Source of the DNA: Desulfovibrio sp. DV
Lineage (GTDB): Bacteria > Desulfobacterota > Desulfovibrionia > Desulfovibrionales > Desulfovibrionaceae
Direction of reading: 5' to 3'
Length of the DNA: 46,630 nucleotides
Assembly: GCF_001936595.1 (NCBI RefSeq)
Contig: NZ_MLBG01000021.1
Coordinates: forward strand, 1 to 46,630
The notes beneath the pieces were generated by a model. It worked only from the letters and a program-made list of their open reading frames with translations. It had not been told where the DNA came from and ran no database searches. This document shows, piece by piece, positions 15,557 through 24,661 of this stretch; within the stretch, counting starts at the first letter, position 1, and every line of letters begins with the position of its first letter. The translations under genes were made by a program, and so were the position numbers.

Positions 15557-16447
15557 TCAGACGCAGCCGCAGATCTTGAGAAAAAAACGCAAGGCGGGGA
15601 AGAGATAGCGTTTGCCGTGGTGGACCACGTAAAAACTGCGCCGCATGTCCAGGCCCGGCGCGTCCAGGGCGGCTACGCCGCCCCGCTCCAGATAGGATCG
15701 GGCCGCCAGGGTGGAAACCGCAGCCACGCCCAGGCCCGCCTCGACGCATTCAAGGACGGCCAGGGAGGTGTGGACAATCAGGACCGGGGCAATGGAGCGC
15801 ATTTCAATACCGACCTTGGCCAAGGCGGCATCCAGGGTCTGGCGCGTCCCGGACCCCTGCTCCCGCATGATCCAGGGCAGCTGGACCAGGCGATCCTGCC
15901 AGCCGGGTCCGTCGAGGCGGATGGGCGCGAGACTCGTTGGCGCAACCAGCACCAGGGCATCGTCGAGATAGGGCAGGCTGACCAGCTCCGGATACGGAGC
16001 CGGCGCGCCGATGATGCCGACATGGACCGTGCCCTCGGCCACCTTCTGGGCGATCTCGCTGGTGTCGCCGCCGGTCAGGTCGAGGCGGACCTCGGGGTAG
16101 GCGGCGGCATACCGGGCAATCAACCTGGGAATGATGTAATGGGCCGGAATGGTGCTGCCGCCGATGACCAGTTCCCCGGCCACCCGCTTGGACAGAGCCA
16201 TGATATCGGCCTTGGCGTGGTCGAGCTGGGTGAAAATGGTGGTGCAATAGCGGTAGAGCACATCCCCGGCCTGGGTCGGCAACACAGTGCGCCCGAGCCG
16301 GTCGAAAAGCTGGGTGTCGAGTTCGTCTTCCAGCGCGGCAATATGGGCGCTGATGGTTGGCTGGGACAGCAACAACTCATCGCCAGCCCGGGAAAAGCTG
16401 CGTAATTCGTACACTTTGGCAAAGGCGTGAAGTCTGCGTACATCCAT
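15557..16447 (-). CDS. LysR-family transcriptional regulator
   Basis: 296 residues. The N-terminal helix-turn-helix (MDVRRLHAFAKVYELRSFSRAGDELLLSQPTISAHIAALEDEL, 1-60) and the substrate-binding domain (about 90-290, opening VAGELVIGGSTIPAHYIIPRLI) define the family. The wording of both blocks resembles the LysR group annotated in Desulfovibrio as selenium-metabolism associated, related to CysB/CbbR, but no sel genes are adjacent and the effector is unknown. Little SD is visible before the ATG at 16447. A TATAG-N7-CTATA box 16 nt upstream fits autoregulation. It lies directly behind the ribosomal superoperon terminator. Confidence 0.85.
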   Translation of the reverse strand: MDVRRLHAFAKVYELRSFSRAGDELLLSQPTISAHIAALEDELDTQLFDRLGRTVLPTQAGDVLYRYCTTIFTQLDHAKADIMALSKRVAGELVIGGSTIPAHYIIPRLIARYAAAYPEVRLDLTGGDTSEIAQKVAEGTVHVGIIGAPAPYPELVSLPYLDDALVLVAPTSLAPIRLDGPGWQDRLVQLPWIMREQGSGTRQTLDAALAKVGIEMRSIAPVLIVHTSLAVLECVEAGLGVAAVSTLAARSYLERGGVAALDAPGLDMRRSFYVVHHGKRYLFPALRFFLKICGCV

Positions 16448-16462
16448 AGTTGGGATATGCCC

Positions 16463-16479
16463 TATAGATAGAAACTATA
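16463..16479. promoter_or_regulatory. LysR-type box upstream of the LysR gene
   Basis: TATAG-ATAGAAA-CTATA is a perfect 5-7-5 dyad of the T-N11-A class, 16-32 nt upstream of the start codon, as expected for autorepression. Confidence 0.65.
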
Positions 16480-16488
16480 CATTGCCCC

Positions 16489-16518
16489 AAAAAAAAGCAG
16501 GGCCGGATGGCCCTGCTT
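16489..16518 (-). terminator. Terminator of the ribosomal superoperon
   Basis: On the minus strand AGCAGGGCC-ATCC-GGCCCTGCT is followed by an eight-T tract (A-tract 16489-16496 on the plus strand). It lies just after the rplQ stop and shields the LysR gene from ribosomal transcription. Confidence 0.9.
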
Positions 16519-16531
16519 GTGGTGCAATCGC

Positions 16532-16951
16532 TTAGGCGTCGGCAGGAGCAGCCTGGGCGGCTTCGGCCTTGGGAGCGGCGGCGGTCTCGCCAGCCTGCTT
16601 GGTCAGCTCGATGACGGCCATGGGGGCGCAGTCGCCGGCCCGGGGCAGACCCATCTTGACCACGCGGGTGAACCCACCGGGCTGGCCCTGGAAGCGGGGT
16701 CCGATCTCGTCGAAGAGACGGGCCACGAGCTGGTGGTTGGCCAGAACCTTGTAGGCCATCCGGCGGGCGTGGACGCTGTCGGTCTGGGCCAGGGTCACAA
16801 GGTTTTCAACAACGCCGCGGAGTTCCTTGGCCTTGTGTTCGGTGGTGCGGATCCGCTCGTGGACCAGCAGCGAACGGGCCATATTGCGCAGCATGGCTTT
16901 ACGGTGAGCGGCGGTCCTGCCAAGTTTGCGTCCGGATTTTTTATGTCTCAT
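16532..16951 (-). CDS. rplQ: 50S ribosomal protein L17
   Basis: 139 residues; the conserved core [24 protein letters not shown]... to [20 protein letters not shown] is complete, followed by an Ala/Pro/Lys-rich tail (about 120-139) longer than in E. coli L17 (127 residues). L17 binds 23S rRNA near the polypeptide exit. The start lies inside the end of rpoA (11-nt overlap), with the SD GAGGAAG in the rpoA coding sequence, so translation is coupled. Last gene of the superoperon, followed by a strong terminator. Confidence 0.97.
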   Translation of the reverse strand: MRHKKSGRKLGRTAAHRKAMLRNMARSLLVHERIRTTEHKAKELRGVVENLVTLAQTDSVHARRMAYKVLANHQLVARLFDEIGPRFQGQPGGFTRVVKMGLPRAGDCAPMAVIELTKQAGETAAAPKAEAAQAAPADA

Positions 16952-17984
16952 CGGCCTGCTTCCTCTTCAGCCATTCCTGGTATTTTTGCTCAAAGTTCTC
17001 GATGCGCATCCCGAATTCGAGGCCCATATCTTCCAGAACGCGGCGGATTTCCTCAAGGGATTTCTTGCCGAAGTTCTTGGTCTTAAGCATCTCGTGTTCG
17101 GTTTTCTGCATCAACTCGCCAACCGTCTGGATGTTGGCGGACTTGAGGCAGTTGGTGGCGCGCACCGAAAGCTCAAGCTCATCAATGCTCTTAAAGAGGC
17201 TGGGATTGAGTTCGATGTCGTCGCGACGCCGATTCTTTTCCGCCTCGGATTCCTTTTCGTCGAAATTGATGAAGACCGTGAGCTGATCCTTGAGGATCTT
17301 GGCGCTGTAGGAAATGGCGTCCTCGGGGGCAATGGAGCCGTCCGTGGTGACTTCCAGGACGAGCTTGTCGTAGTTGGTCATCTGACCGACACGGGCCTGT
17401 TCGATGGTGTAGGCCACCTTCTTGACAGGCGAGAAGCTCGCATCGAGGAGAATCAGGCCGATTTCGGATTCGAGCCCTTCGTGCATATCGGCCGGGACAT
17501 AGCCCTTGCCCATACGCACTTCGAGATCGATGCGGAAATCGCGGTCTTCGGAAAGGGTGGCGATCAGCACGTCTTCGCTCAAAACGGAGACGTTATGGTT
17601 GCCCTGGATGGCGCTGGCCCGAACTTCGCCCTTTTCCTTGGCGAACAGGGTAAGCCGCTGGGGCTCGTCGGTGGCCATGGCCAGCCGGACCTGCTTGAGG
17701 TTGAGGATGATCTCGGTGACATCCTCAATGACTCCCGGAATGGTGGAGAATTCGTGCTGCACACCCTCGATGCGGGCGGCGACAATAGCCGCGCCCTGCA
17801 GGGACGACAGGAGGACACGGCGCAGGGCATTGCCAAGCGTCGTGCCGAACCCGCGTTCCAGGGGCTCGCACACGAACCGTCCGAACATATTGGTGGAGAC
17901 AGGGTCCTTTTCCAGGACTTCGGGCTTCACCAGTTCGGTCCAGTTGCGGGAGTTGATGAGCCTTTGGCCGTTACGAGTCAACAT
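16941..17984 (-). CDS. rpoA: RNA polymerase alpha subunit
   Basis: 347 residues. The N-terminal domain (about 15-240) holds the assembly elements, e.g. [34 protein letters not shown]. The C-terminal domain (about 265-330, [29 protein letters not shown]...[22 protein letters not shown]) binds UP elements and activators. Length slightly above E. coli (329) because of an acidic tail ([15 protein letters not shown]). It follows rpsD by 31 nt in the alpha part of the operon, the usual place. Confidence 0.98.
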   Translation of the reverse strand: MLTRNGQRLINSRNWTELVKPEVLEKDPVSTNMFGRFVCEPLERGFGTTLGNALRRVLLSSLQGAAIVAARIEGVQHEFSTIPGVIEDVTEIILNLKQVRLAMATDEPQRLTLFAKEKGEVRASAIQGNHNVSVLSEDVLIATLSEDRDFRIDLEVRMGKGYVPADMHEGLESEIGLILLDASFSPVKKVAYTIEQARVGQMTNYDKLVLEVTTDGSIAPEDAISYSAKILKDQLTVFINFDEKESEAEKNRRRDDIELNPSLFKSIDELELSVRATNCLKSANIQTVGELMQKTEHEMLKTKNFGKKSLEEIRRVLEDMGLEFGMRIENFEQKYQEWLKRKQADET

Positions 17985-18015
17985 GGCGTCACCTTAGGCA
18001 AAGGGTCTTTGCCGA

Positions 18016-18642
18016 TTACTTGGAGTAAAGCTCAACGATGAGCTGCTCGTTGATCGGGAACTGCACGTCCTCGCGGGTGGGCAGCGCGATGACCTTGCCC
18101 TTGAGCTTGTCGCCTTCCACTTCGAGCCAGGCCGGGCAACCGCGGCGGGCGATGACCTGCTGGGCTTCCTGGATGATCGGGGACTGCCGGTTGCGCTCGC
18201 GAACTTCAAGCACATCGCCGACTTTGACCTGCAACGAAGGGATGTTCACGCGGCGGCCGTTTAAGGTGAAAAGGCCGTGGCGCACGAGCTGACGGGCCTG
18301 GGCGCGCGAAGTGGCGAAACCGAGGCGGTAGATCGTGTTGTCCAGGCGGCGCTCCAGGGAGGAGAGCAGGTTTTCACCGGTGACGCCCTTTTTCATGTCG
18401 GCGCGCTTGAAGTAGTCGCGGAACTGCTCTTCAAGAATGCCGTACATTTTACGGGTCTTTTGCTTTTCACGCAGCTGGACGGCGTAATCGCTCATCTTTT
18501 TGCGGATGCGGCCGTGCTGGCCAGGGGCGTAGGGGCGGCGCTCGTAGGCGCACTTATCGGTGTAACAGCGATCGCCCTTCAAAAACAGCTTGGCCCCTTC
18601 CCGGCGGCAAATCCGGCATTTCGCTTCAGTATAACGTGCCAA
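18016..18642 (-). CDS. rpsD: 30S ribosomal protein S4, TTG start
   Basis: 208 residues starting (TTG)[15 protein letters not shown]. The TTG at 18642 is preceded by GAGGAGG at ideal spacing and gives the canonical N-terminus; the only upstream in-frame starts lie in structured, non-protein-like leader. It carries the four-cysteine zinc form (CRIC ... CYTDKC), seen in thermophile and Gram-positive S4, and the S4 RNA-binding domain ([29 protein letters not shown]). S4 nucleates 30S assembly and in E. coli represses the alpha operon. Here a 190-nt hairpin-rich leader precedes it, which may be its own feedback site. Confidence 0.95.
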   Translation of the reverse strand: MARYTEAKCRICRREGAKLFLKGDRCYTDKCAYERRPYAPGQHGRIRKKMSDYAVQLREKQKTRKMYGILEEQFRDYFKRADMKKGVTGENLLSSLERRLDNTIYRLGFATSRAQARQLVRHGLFTLNGRRVNIPSLQVKVGDVLEVRERNRQSPIIQEAQQVIARRGCPAWLEVEGDKLKGKVIALPTREDVQFPINEQLIVELYSK

Positions 18643-18832
18643 GGTCGTTCCTCCTCGATGTACCGCAGGGCAACCGGTCGAGTCCGGGGGTGTGTTCCCT
18701 GCGGGTGTCCGGTCCTCCGGGGCTTTGCGCACCGGGTGGGACCGAATAATGATCCAGGCCTCTTTAGGAGGCCTGGTCGTAAAATACCGCTATGCCGCCA
18801 AGCGGCCAAAGCCGCTGGCCAACCGTCCCAAC
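18643..18832 (-). promoter_or_regulatory. Structured leader between rpsK and rpsD (possible S4 autoregulatory RNA)
   Basis: 190 nt without a gene, by far the largest gap in the S10-spc-alpha part. On the coding strand it can fold into at least three hairpins: CCAGCGGC-TTTG-GCCGCTTGG just after rpsK, a 9-bp stem CCAGGCCTC/GAGGCCTGG (18754-18762 with 18768-18776), and CCGCAGGG/CCCTGCGG (18663-18670 with 18697-18704) ending just before the SD. The hairpin nearest the start could affect initiation at the weak TTG. Confidence 0.5.
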
Positions 18833-19219
18833 TTAGACACGACGCCGCTTGGGCGGACGGCATCCGTTGTGGGGGATGGGCGTAATGTCGCGGATGAAGC
18901 TGATCTTGAAACCAGCGTTGTGGATGGCGCGCATGGCGGCCTCCCGGCCCGAGCCGGGTCCCTTGACCAGCACACCGACGGTGCGCATCCCATTTTCCTG
19001 GGCTTTGCGCGCGGCGTTCTCGGCGGCGACCTGGGCGGCAAACGGGGTGGACTTGCGCGACCCCTTGAAGCCTGCCCCACCGGAGGTGGCCCAGCTGACC
19101 ACGTTGCCCTTCTGATCGGTGAAGGTCACGATGGTATTGTTGAACGTGGCCTGAATGTGGGCGACGCCCACGGGAATGTTCTTGCGTTCTTTTTTGCCGG
19201 TGCGGCGTGGCTTCGCCAT
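18833..19219 (-). CDS. rpsK: 30S ribosomal protein S11
   Basis: 128 residues, standard length. Conserved blocks: [47 protein letters not shown] and the basic tail [18 protein letters not shown]. Part of the 30S platform near the mRNA exit. It follows rpsM by 75 nt. Confidence 0.98.
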   Translation of the reverse strand: MAKPRRTGKKERKNIPVGVAHIQATFNNTIVTFTDQKGNVVSWATSGGAGFKGSRKSTPFAAQVAAENAARKAQENGMRTVGVLVKGPGSGREAAMRAIHNAGFKISFIRDITPIPHNGCRPPKRRRV

Positions 19220-19294
19220 ACGCGTATCTCCAAAAAGCCCTGTTCGGGCATGTTGCCGTGTTGTCCGCGGCGCGAAGGGCGCGCCGGCGGAAGG

Positions 19295-19666
19295 TTACTT
19301 CTTCTTCTTGGCCATCACGCCGCGACGCGGCCCCTTGCGGGTACGCGAATTGGTGTGGGTGCGCTGCCCGCGGCAGGGAAGCCCGCGACGGTGACGCAAA
19401 CCACGGTAGCAGCCGATGTCCATGAGGCGTTTGATGCTGGCGGTGACTTCACGCCGCAGATCGCCCTCGACCTTGTGGTTGGCTTCAATTTCCTTACGGA
19501 TGGTGTTGGTTTCCTCAGAAGTCAGGGCATCGGAATTTTTCGTCCAATCAACACCGGTGACTTCCAGGATGCGCAGGGCCGTAGTCCGGCCGATGCCGAA
19601 AATGTAGGTCAGCGCAATATCCATCCGCTTATTTTTGGGAAGGTCGACTCCCGCGATTCTGGCCAC
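19295..19666 (-). CDS. rpsM: 30S ribosomal protein S13
   Basis: 123 residues. Starts [26 protein letters not shown] and ends in the basic tail [22 protein letters not shown]...KKKK that reaches the P-site tRNA. The protein lies in the 30S head and bridges to the 50S subunit. Only 12 nt separate it from rpmJ, so the leader that S4 binds in the E. coli alpha operon (in front of rpsM) has no room here. Confidence 0.98.
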   Translation of the reverse strand: MARIAGVDLPKNKRMDIALTYIFGIGRTTALRILEVTGVDWTKNSDALTSEETNTIRKEIEANHKVEGDLRREVTASIKRLMDIGCYRGLRHRRGLPCRGQRTHTNSRTRKGPRRGVMAKKKK

Positions 19667-19678
19667 GACGTTCCTCCG

Positions 19679-19792
19679 TTATCCCTGACGCTGCTTGTGC
19701 CGGGGGTTATCGCAGATCACCCGCACAACGCCGTGACGCCGGATGATTTTGCACTTGGGACAAAGCTTTTTCACCGAAGGTCTAACTTTCAT
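19679..19792 (-). CDS. rpmJ: 50S ribosomal protein L36 (zinc-binding form)
   Basis: 37 residues read directly from the minus strand: starts [20 protein letters not shown], continues [17 protein letters not shown] and ends TAA. It has the C-x2-C, C-x4-H zinc ligands (Cys11, Cys14, Cys27, His32) of the C+ form. Too short for a length-filtered gene search. It sits between map and rpsM, its standard site. Confidence 0.97.
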   Translation of the reverse strand: MKVRPSVKKLCPKCKIIRRHGVVRVICDNPRHKQRQG

Positions 19793-19821
19793 GCCGTCTC
19801 TCCGTCTCCTGGCGACGGAAA

Positions 19822-19848
19822 CGACCGATGCCGCCCGGGCATCGGTCG
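19822..19848 (-). promoter_or_regulatory. Intercistronic hairpin between map and rpmJ
   Basis: CGACCGATGCC (19822-19832) and GGCATCGGTCG (19838-19848) form an 11-bp perfect stem with a 5-nt loop. On the coding strand only GTTTCC follows, so full termination is unlikely; an attenuator or processing site between the spc and alpha sections is possible. Confidence 0.6.
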
Positions 19849-19850
19849 CG

Positions 19851-20618
19851 TCATTCAGCCAGGCTTAAAATCCGAGGACCGTTTTTGGTCACAGCCACCG
19901 TATGCTCGAAATGCGCGGACAGGCTGCGGTCCTTGGTCACGGCTGTCCAATTGTCGGACAGAACCTCGACGTCGGGGCCGCCTGCTGTCACCATGGGTTC
20001 GATGGCGAGCACCATTCCCGGGAGCAGCGGGATGCGGGGAGCGTCCTTGGGCTCGAAATTAGGAATTTCGGGCTTTTCATGGAGCTTTCTCCCGATGCCG
20101 TGACCAACGAACCGTCTTACTACACTTAGGCCATGGCCTTCAACATGTTTTTGCACGGCCCGCGAAATGTCATAGAGGTCATTGCCGGCTTTGGCCTCGG
20201 CGATGCCCTTGGCCAGCGAGTCCTGCGTCACTTGCAACAGTGCCGCCTGGTCGCTGTCAATGGCCCCGACCGGAACCGTCGTGGCCGCATCACCGTAAAA
20301 GCCGTCGTAGACCACGCCCATGTCGAAACTCACCAAGTCCCCTTCCTTCAAGACCCGATCCGAAGGGAACCCATGGACCACTTCTTCATTGACCGAACAA
20401 CACAGGGCAAACGGGAAACCGTACATGCCGAGAAACCCGGGCTTGACCCTGAAGTCAGCGCAGCGTTTCAGGGCCAACTGTTCGAAAACCATGGTCTTCA
20501 CACCCGGTTTCACCGCTTCCGACAAATCGCGCAGGATCACTGCCACGATCCGGCAGGCCTCCCGCATGGAAGCCAGCTCAAGGTCGTTTTTGAGGTAGAT
20601 CCCTCTGACCTTTTTCAA
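19851..20618 (-). CDS. map: Methionine aminopeptidase, type I
   Basis: 255 residues. Removes the initiator Met from nascent proteins. All five metal ligands of type I enzymes can be seen: the two Asp in [21 protein letters not shown], His in [16 protein letters not shown], Glu in LAIEPMV and Glu in [10 protein letters not shown]. The start is 2 nt after the secY stop, so it is coupled to secY. In E. coli map is elsewhere; secY-(adk)-map order is common in other bacteria, and adk and infA are both missing here. Confidence 0.97.
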   Translation of the reverse strand: MKKVRGIYLKNDLELASMREACRIVAVILRDLSEAVKPGVKTMVFEQLALKRCADFRVKPGFLGMYGFPFALCCSVNEEVVHGFPSDRVLKEGDLVSFDMGVVYDGFYGDAATTVPVGAIDSDQAALLQVTQDSLAKGIAEAKAGNDLYDISRAVQKHVEGHGLSVVRRFVGHGIGRKLHEKPEIPNFEPKDAPRIPLLPGMVLAIEPMVTAGGPDVEVLSDNWTAVTKDRSLSAHFEHTVAVTKNGPRILSLAE

Positions 20619-20620
20619 AT

Positions 20621-21934
20621 CTACTGCCTACCCTTGATTCTCCCCTTCTGCATGAGACCTTCATACTGACGGGAGATAAGATACGACTCGATCTGAGACA
20701 TGAAATCCATGGCCACGCCCACAACGATCAGAAGCGAGGTGCCGCCGAAATAAAAGGGCACGTTGAACTGCTGAATCAGCATCATGGGCAACACGCACAC
20801 CACGGATATGTACATCGAACCCCACAGGGTGATGCGCACCAGCACCTTGTCGATGTATTCCTTGGTCTTGATCCCGGGCCGGATGCCGGGGATGAAACCA
20901 CCCTGCTTGCGGATGTTCTCGGCAATATCGGCCGGATCAAAGATGATGGCCGTGTAGAAGTAGCAGAAGAACACAATCAGGGCCACGAAGATGACGTTGT
21001 AGGTCATCGTCTGGGGGCTGAAAAACGCGGCTACGGTCTTGAGCCACGGAATGCTCGAGAACTCGCCCAGGGTCGCCGGGAACAGCAGGATCGAGGAGGC
21101 GAAGATGGGCGGAATGACGCCGGCGGTATTGACCCGAAGCGGCAGATGGGTGGTCTGGCCGCCATACATCTTCCGGCCGACCATCCGTTTGGCATATTGT
21201 ATGGGTATTCGCCGCTGCCCTCGCTCCATGAACACGATGGCCACCAGGACGGCGAGCATCAGGGCCACAATGAGGATGAGCATGAGCGGCGAAAGCTCTC
21301 CGGCCTTGAGCAGGTCAAACGTGGACAGCACCGCCCGGGGCAGGCCGGCCACGATACCGGAATAGATGATGAGCGAAATGCCGTTGCCGATGCCGCGCTC
21401 GGTGAGCTGCTCTCCCAGCCACATGAGGAAGACCGTACCGGCGGTGAGCGTCACAATGGTCATGAGGCGAAAGCCCCAGCCAGGAATGAGCACCACCGGC
21501 GCACCCGTGGGGCTGGCCATGCTTTCCAGGCCAACGGCAATGCCGAAGCCCTGGATGACGGTGATGAGCACCGTGCCGTACCGGGTGTACTGCGTGATCT
21601 TCTTTTTCCCGGCCGCCCCATCCTCTTTCTGCATCTTGGCCAGCTCCGGGCTGACGACAGTCAGGAGCTGGATGATGATGGAGGCCGAGATGTAGGGCAT
21701 GATTCCCAGGGCGAAGATGGAAAGGTTGCGCAGCCCTCCGCCGGAGAACATGTCGAAAAGGCCAAAAAGGGTATTCTTGGCACTTTCGAAGAAATCGGCC
21801 AGGGCGGCCGAATCCACGCCGGGCACAGGCACGTGCACGCCGATGCGGTAGACGGCCACAAGCAGGAAAGTCCAAAGGAGCTTTTTTTTCAGCTCCGGCA
21901 GACGGGCCAGATTCTCGACTCCAGTAAGGGCCAC
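20621..21934 (-). CDS. secY: Preprotein translocase subunit SecY
   Basis: 437 residues with ten transmembrane segments, the channel of the Sec translocon in the inner membrane. Typical stretches: LPELKKKLLWTFLLVAVYRIGVHVPVPGVD at the N-terminus, the plug/TM2 region FSGGGLRNLSIFALGIMPYISASIIIQLL, the cytoplasmic loop ERGQRRIPIQYAKRMVGRKMYGG and DIAENIRKQGGFIPGIRPG. It follows rplO by 12 nt, the usual spc order. Confidence 0.98.
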   Translation of the reverse strand: MALTGVENLARLPELKKKLLWTFLLVAVYRIGVHVPVPGVDSAALADFFESAKNTLFGLFDMFSGGGLRNLSIFALGIMPYISASIIIQLLTVVSPELAKMQKEDGAAGKKKITQYTRYGTVLITVIQGFGIAVGLESMASPTGAPVVLIPGWGFRLMTIVTLTAGTVFLMWLGEQLTERGIGNGISLIIYSGIVAGLPRAVLSTFDLLKAGELSPLMLILIVALMLAVLVAIVFMERGQRRIPIQYAKRMVGRKMYGGQTTHLPLRVNTAGVIPPIFASSILLFPATLGEFSSIPWLKTVAAFFSPQTMTYNVIFVALIVFFCYFYTAIIFDPADIAENIRKQGGFIPGIRPGIKTKEYIDKVLVRITLWGSMYISVVCVLPMMLIQQFNVPFYFGGTSLLIVVGVAMDFMSQIESYLISRQYEGLMQKGRIKGRQ

Positions 21935-21946
21935 AGCAACTTCCGT

Positions 21947-22426
21947 TTATTCAGTAGGGGTTTCGGCCAGGGCCTCGGGCGTTCCCAGGGCGATGACCTT
22001 GCCGCCGGCGGCAGTGATTTTCGCAGCAGCCTTGGCGCTGAACTTGTGGGCTTCCACAGTCACGGCCACCGAGACTTCACCGTCGCTCAGGATCTTGATC
22101 AGGGCGCCGGCCGGAGCCAGACCGCGACCATAGATGTCGTCGAGGGTGATGCTGTCCATGCCGTCAAAGGAGGCCAGCAGGCGATCGAGGTTGATCGGCT
22201 GGAAGATAATCCGGAAGGGATAGTTCTTGAAGCCGCGTTTGGGCAGACGGCGGGCGATAGGCATCTGGCCGCCTTCAAACCAGGCGCGGTGCTTGGCGCC
22301 GGCCCGGGAATTCTGGCCTTTGTTACCGCGACCGGCAGTGCAGCCCCAGCCGGAAGCCCGACCACGGCCGAGACGCTTGCGGGCGACCCGCTCTTCGGGA
22401 AAGGGGTAGAGCTCGTGGAGCTTCAT
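21947..22426 (-). CDS. rplO: 50S ribosomal protein L15
   Basis: 159 residues. MKLHELYPFPEERVARKRLGRGRASGWGCTAGRGNKGQNSRAG is the conserved Gly-rich N-terminus that threads into 23S rRNA; the C-terminal globular part ends in a short acidic tail (ALAETPTE). The start overlaps the rpmD stop (ATGA), so the two are coupled. Confidence 0.98.
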   Translation of the reverse strand: MKLHELYPFPEERVARKRLGRGRASGWGCTAGRGNKGQNSRAGAKHRAWFEGGQMPIARRLPKRGFKNYPFRIIFQPINLDRLLASFDGMDSITLDDIYGRGLAPAGALIKILSDGEVSVAVTVEAHKFSAKAAAKITAAGGKVIALGTPEALAETPTE

Positions 22427-22602
22427 GACTCGGTCACCTCAACGAGATGCTTGACCTTCGCAATCATGCCGACGACGGTGTCGGTTTTTTCGAAGGAACG
22501 TTCCTGCCGGATTTTCTTCAGCCCAAGGGAGGCCAGGGTGCCCCGCTGTTTGGGCGTATTGCCGTAGCGGCTTCGGGTCAACTTCACAGTGATGGTTGCC
22601 AT
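22423..22602 (-). CDS. rpmD: 50S ribosomal protein L30
   Basis: 59 residues beginning MATITVKLTRSRYGNTPKQR, the family start. The ATG at 22602 has AAGGA eight nt upstream; an in-frame ATG at 22611 lies directly against that SD and would add only Met-His-Ala. L30 is a small surface protein of the 50S subunit. The gene starts 11 nt after rpsE and overlaps rplO. Confidence 0.95.
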   Translation of the reverse strand: MATITVKLTRSRYGNTPKQRGTLASLGLKKIRQERSFEKTDTVVGMIAKVKHLVEVTES

Positions 22603-22613
22603 GGCATGCATCC

Positions 22614-23108
22614 TTATTTGCGCGGCGTGGAAAGCGCCTTGCCACGCATGGCGCTGACCGAGTCGGCGCTGCGCAGCGAGCCCAGCCCTTCCATGGTGGC
22701 GCGCAAAACGTTGTGCGGGTTGTTGGTGCCAATGGCCTTGGTCAGGATGTCATGGACGCCGCAGGCTTCCATGATAGCGCGCACCGGGCCGCCGGCAATG
22801 ATGCCGGTACCCTTGGAAGCGGGCTTCAGCATGACCCGGCCGGCCCCGAACTGCCCAAGGATCTCATAGGGCAGGGTCCCGTCGAGCAAAGGCACACGGA
22901 TCATGGACTTTCTGGCCTGCTCCGTGGCTTTGCGGATGGCTTCCGGGACTTCGTTGGCCTTGCCCAAACCGTAGCCCACCGAACCCTTGCCGTCGCCGAC
23001 GACGACCAGGGCACTGAAGCTGAACCGGCGGCCGCCTTTGACGACCTTGGCGACGCGATTGAGATACACAATCTTTTCGATCTGAGACAGATCGGTCTGC
23101 TGGTCCAT
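22614..23108 (-). CDS. rpsE: 30S ribosomal protein S5
   Basis: 164 residues from the ATG at 23108 ([19 protein letters not shown]), close to E. coli S5 (167). This start has SD AAGGAAG with 5-nt spacing; the ATG at 23123 (adding MKEDG) has none, and the longer open frame is rplR antisense-like sequence. The double-stranded RNA-binding part ([37 protein letters not shown]) and the C-terminal domain ([39 protein letters not shown]) are intact. Contributes to decoding accuracy and mRNA helicase activity. Confidence 0.95.
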   Translation of the reverse strand: MDQQTDLSQIEKIVYLNRVAKVVKGGRRFSFSALVVVGDGKGSVGYGLGKANEVPEAIRKATEQARKSMIRVPLLDGTLPYEILGQFGAGRVMLKPASKGTGIIAGGPVRAIMEACGVHDILTKAIGTNNPHNVLRATMEGLGSLRSADSVSAMRGKALSTPRK

Positions 23109-23127
23109 GCCGTCTTCCTTCATGCGC

Positions 23128-23487
23128 TTAGAATTTGAGGCCGCCATCCCGCGCTCCGTCGGCAAGGGCTTGGACCCTGCCATGGTAGATGTAGCCGTTG
23201 CGGTCGAACACAACGGCCTGGATGTTGCGTTCAAGGGCCTTGGCAGCCAGGTCCTTGCCGACCTTGGCAGCAGCTTCCTTGTCGGCCTTGATCGCCTCGC
23301 CGGCCCTCAAAAGCGTCAGGCTGGAGGAGGACACCATGGTCTGTCCGGTCAGATCGTCGATCACCTGGGCATAGATGTGCCGGTTGGACCGGTACACGAC
23401 AAGCCTCGGGCGTTCGGCAGTGCCGGCCAGTTTCTTGCGGATGCGGACTTTCCGGCGCGCTCGCGCCAGGGTCTTGGTCATCTTCAT
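23128..23487 (-). CDS. rplR: 50S ribosomal protein L18
   Basis: 119 residues. Basic N-terminus [45 protein letters not shown], then ASSSSLT-like and the C-terminal [28 protein letters not shown]. Binds 5S rRNA together with L5. Sits between rplF and rpsE with 12 nt and about 20 nt gaps. Confidence 0.98.
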   Translation of the reverse strand: MKMTKTLARARRKVRIRKKLAGTAERPRLVVYRSNRHIYAQVIDDLTGQTMVSSSSLTLLRAGEAIKADKEAAAKVGKDLAAKALERNIQAVVFDRNGYIYHGRVQALADGARDGGLKF

Positions 23488-23499
23488 ACTGTCAAGCCC

Positions 23500-24039
23500 C
23501 TATTTCTTGCCGCCGGATTTACCGGCCTTGCGACGAATGACTTCGTTTTCGTACTTGATGCCCTTGCCCTTGAAGGGTTCAGGCGGCCGGACGCGGCGGA
23601 TGCGGGCGGCGGTTTCGCCAATAAGCACCTTGTCGATACCCGACAAGGTCAGCTTGCTGCCCTCGACCTTGGCCTCAATCCCGTCAGGCAGCTTGAACTC
23701 CACCGGGTGGGAAAACCCGACGGCAAGCGACACCGTGGAACCGCTGGTTGCGACCTTGTAGCCAACGCCGATGACCTCAAGGGTCTTGGAGAACCCTTTG
23801 CTGACACCCTCGACGAGGTTGGCAAGCAGGGTCCGGCGCAGGCCGTGCTGGGCGCGGGCGATCCGGGTATCATCTACCCGGGCCACCTGCACCTTGCCGT
23901 CGGCCACGGCATAGGTGATCTTGGGGTGGGTCGGCGTGGACAACTGGCCCTTGGGACCTTTGACCATCACCGCCTCGGAAGCCACTTCGACGGACACGCC
24001 GGCGGGCAGCTCAATTTCGCGTTTTCCTATCCTGGACAT
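23500..24039 (-). CDS. rplF: 50S ribosomal protein L6
   Basis: 179 residues from MSRIGKREIELPAGVSVEV; upstream in-frame codons overlap the spacer and end of rpsH and are unlike the family. The two L6 repeats are visible, the second ending in the signature PEPFKGKGIKYENEVIRRKAGKSGGKK. L6 lies near the GTPase-associated centre and the sarcin-ricin loop of the 50S subunit. Confidence 0.97.
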   Translation of the reverse strand: MSRIGKREIELPAGVSVEVASEAVMVKGPKGQLSTPTHPKITYAVADGKVQVARVDDTRIARAQHGLRRTLLANLVEGVSKGFSKTLEVIGVGYKVATSGSTVSLAVGFSHPVEFKLPDGIEAKVEGSKLTLSGIDKVLIGETAARIRRVRPPEPFKGKGIKYENEVIRRKAGKSGGKK

Positions 24040-24064
24040 GACATCTTCTCCGCGATGGGTCTTC

Positions 24065-24448
24065 TTACCAGATTTCGCACAGGAGCTCGCCGCCAACGTT
24101 GAGCTCGCGAGCCTTGGCTCCTTCCAGGATACCCCGGGAAGTAGACAGGATGCTGATGCCCAGGCCGTTTTGGACCTTGGGGATGGCCTCGGCCGGCACG
24201 TAGACGCGACGACCAGGCTTGCTCACCCGTTTGAGCCCCGAAATGATCGGTTTCCCGCCATAGTATTTGAGGTTGATGGTCAACGCTGCCCCGTCAACGG
24301 CGTATTCGCCGATGTAACCTTCGTCCTTCAGGATGCCGGCAATGGCAAACTTCAGTTTGGAAGTGGGCAACGAAAGATCCGCGTGCAGGGCCCGATGGGC
24401 ATTGCGAATGCGGGTCAACATATCGGAAATGGGATCGGTCACCGACAT
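24065..24448 (-). CDS. rpsH: 30S ribosomal protein S8
   Basis: 127 residues. Starts [19 protein letters not shown] and ends with the conserved [28 protein letters not shown]8 binds the central domain of 16S rRNA and in E. coli represses the spc operon at the rplE start; no obvious copy of that RNA structure was identified near rplE here, but it was not modelled. Confidence 0.98.
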   Translation of the reverse strand: MSVTDPISDMLTRIRNAHRALHADLSLPTSKLKFAIAGILKDEGYIGEYAVDGAALTINLKYYGGKPIISGLKRVSKPGRRVYVPAEAIPKVQNGLGISILSTSRGILEGAKARELNVGGELLCEIW

Positions 24449-24464
24449 GGCGTCCTGCTCCTTG

Positions 24465-24650
24465 CTACCAGCTCGACTTGCGCACGCCGGGCATTTCGCC
24501 GGTCAGCGACATGTTACGAAAACAAATACGGCACACGCCGAACTTGCGAAGAAACGCCCTGGGACGACCGCAAATGGGGCAACGATTATAGCCCCGTGTG
24601 GAAAACTTCGGTTTGCGGCTGGCTTTCACCATCAAAGATTTACGGGCCAC
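24465..24650 (-). CDS. rpsN: 30S ribosomal protein S14, zinc-binding short form
   Basis: 61 residues, [48 protein letters not shown].... Two CxxC pairs (CPIC, CRIC) define the C+ (S14 type Z) form rather than the 101-residue zinc-free enteric form. Located in the 30S head. Standard position between rplE and rpsH. Confidence 0.98.
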   Translation of the reverse strand: MARKSLMVKASRKPKFSTRGYNRCPICGRPRAFLRKFGVCRICFRNMSLTGEMPGVRKSSW

Positions 24651-24661
24651 GGCCGTTCTCC

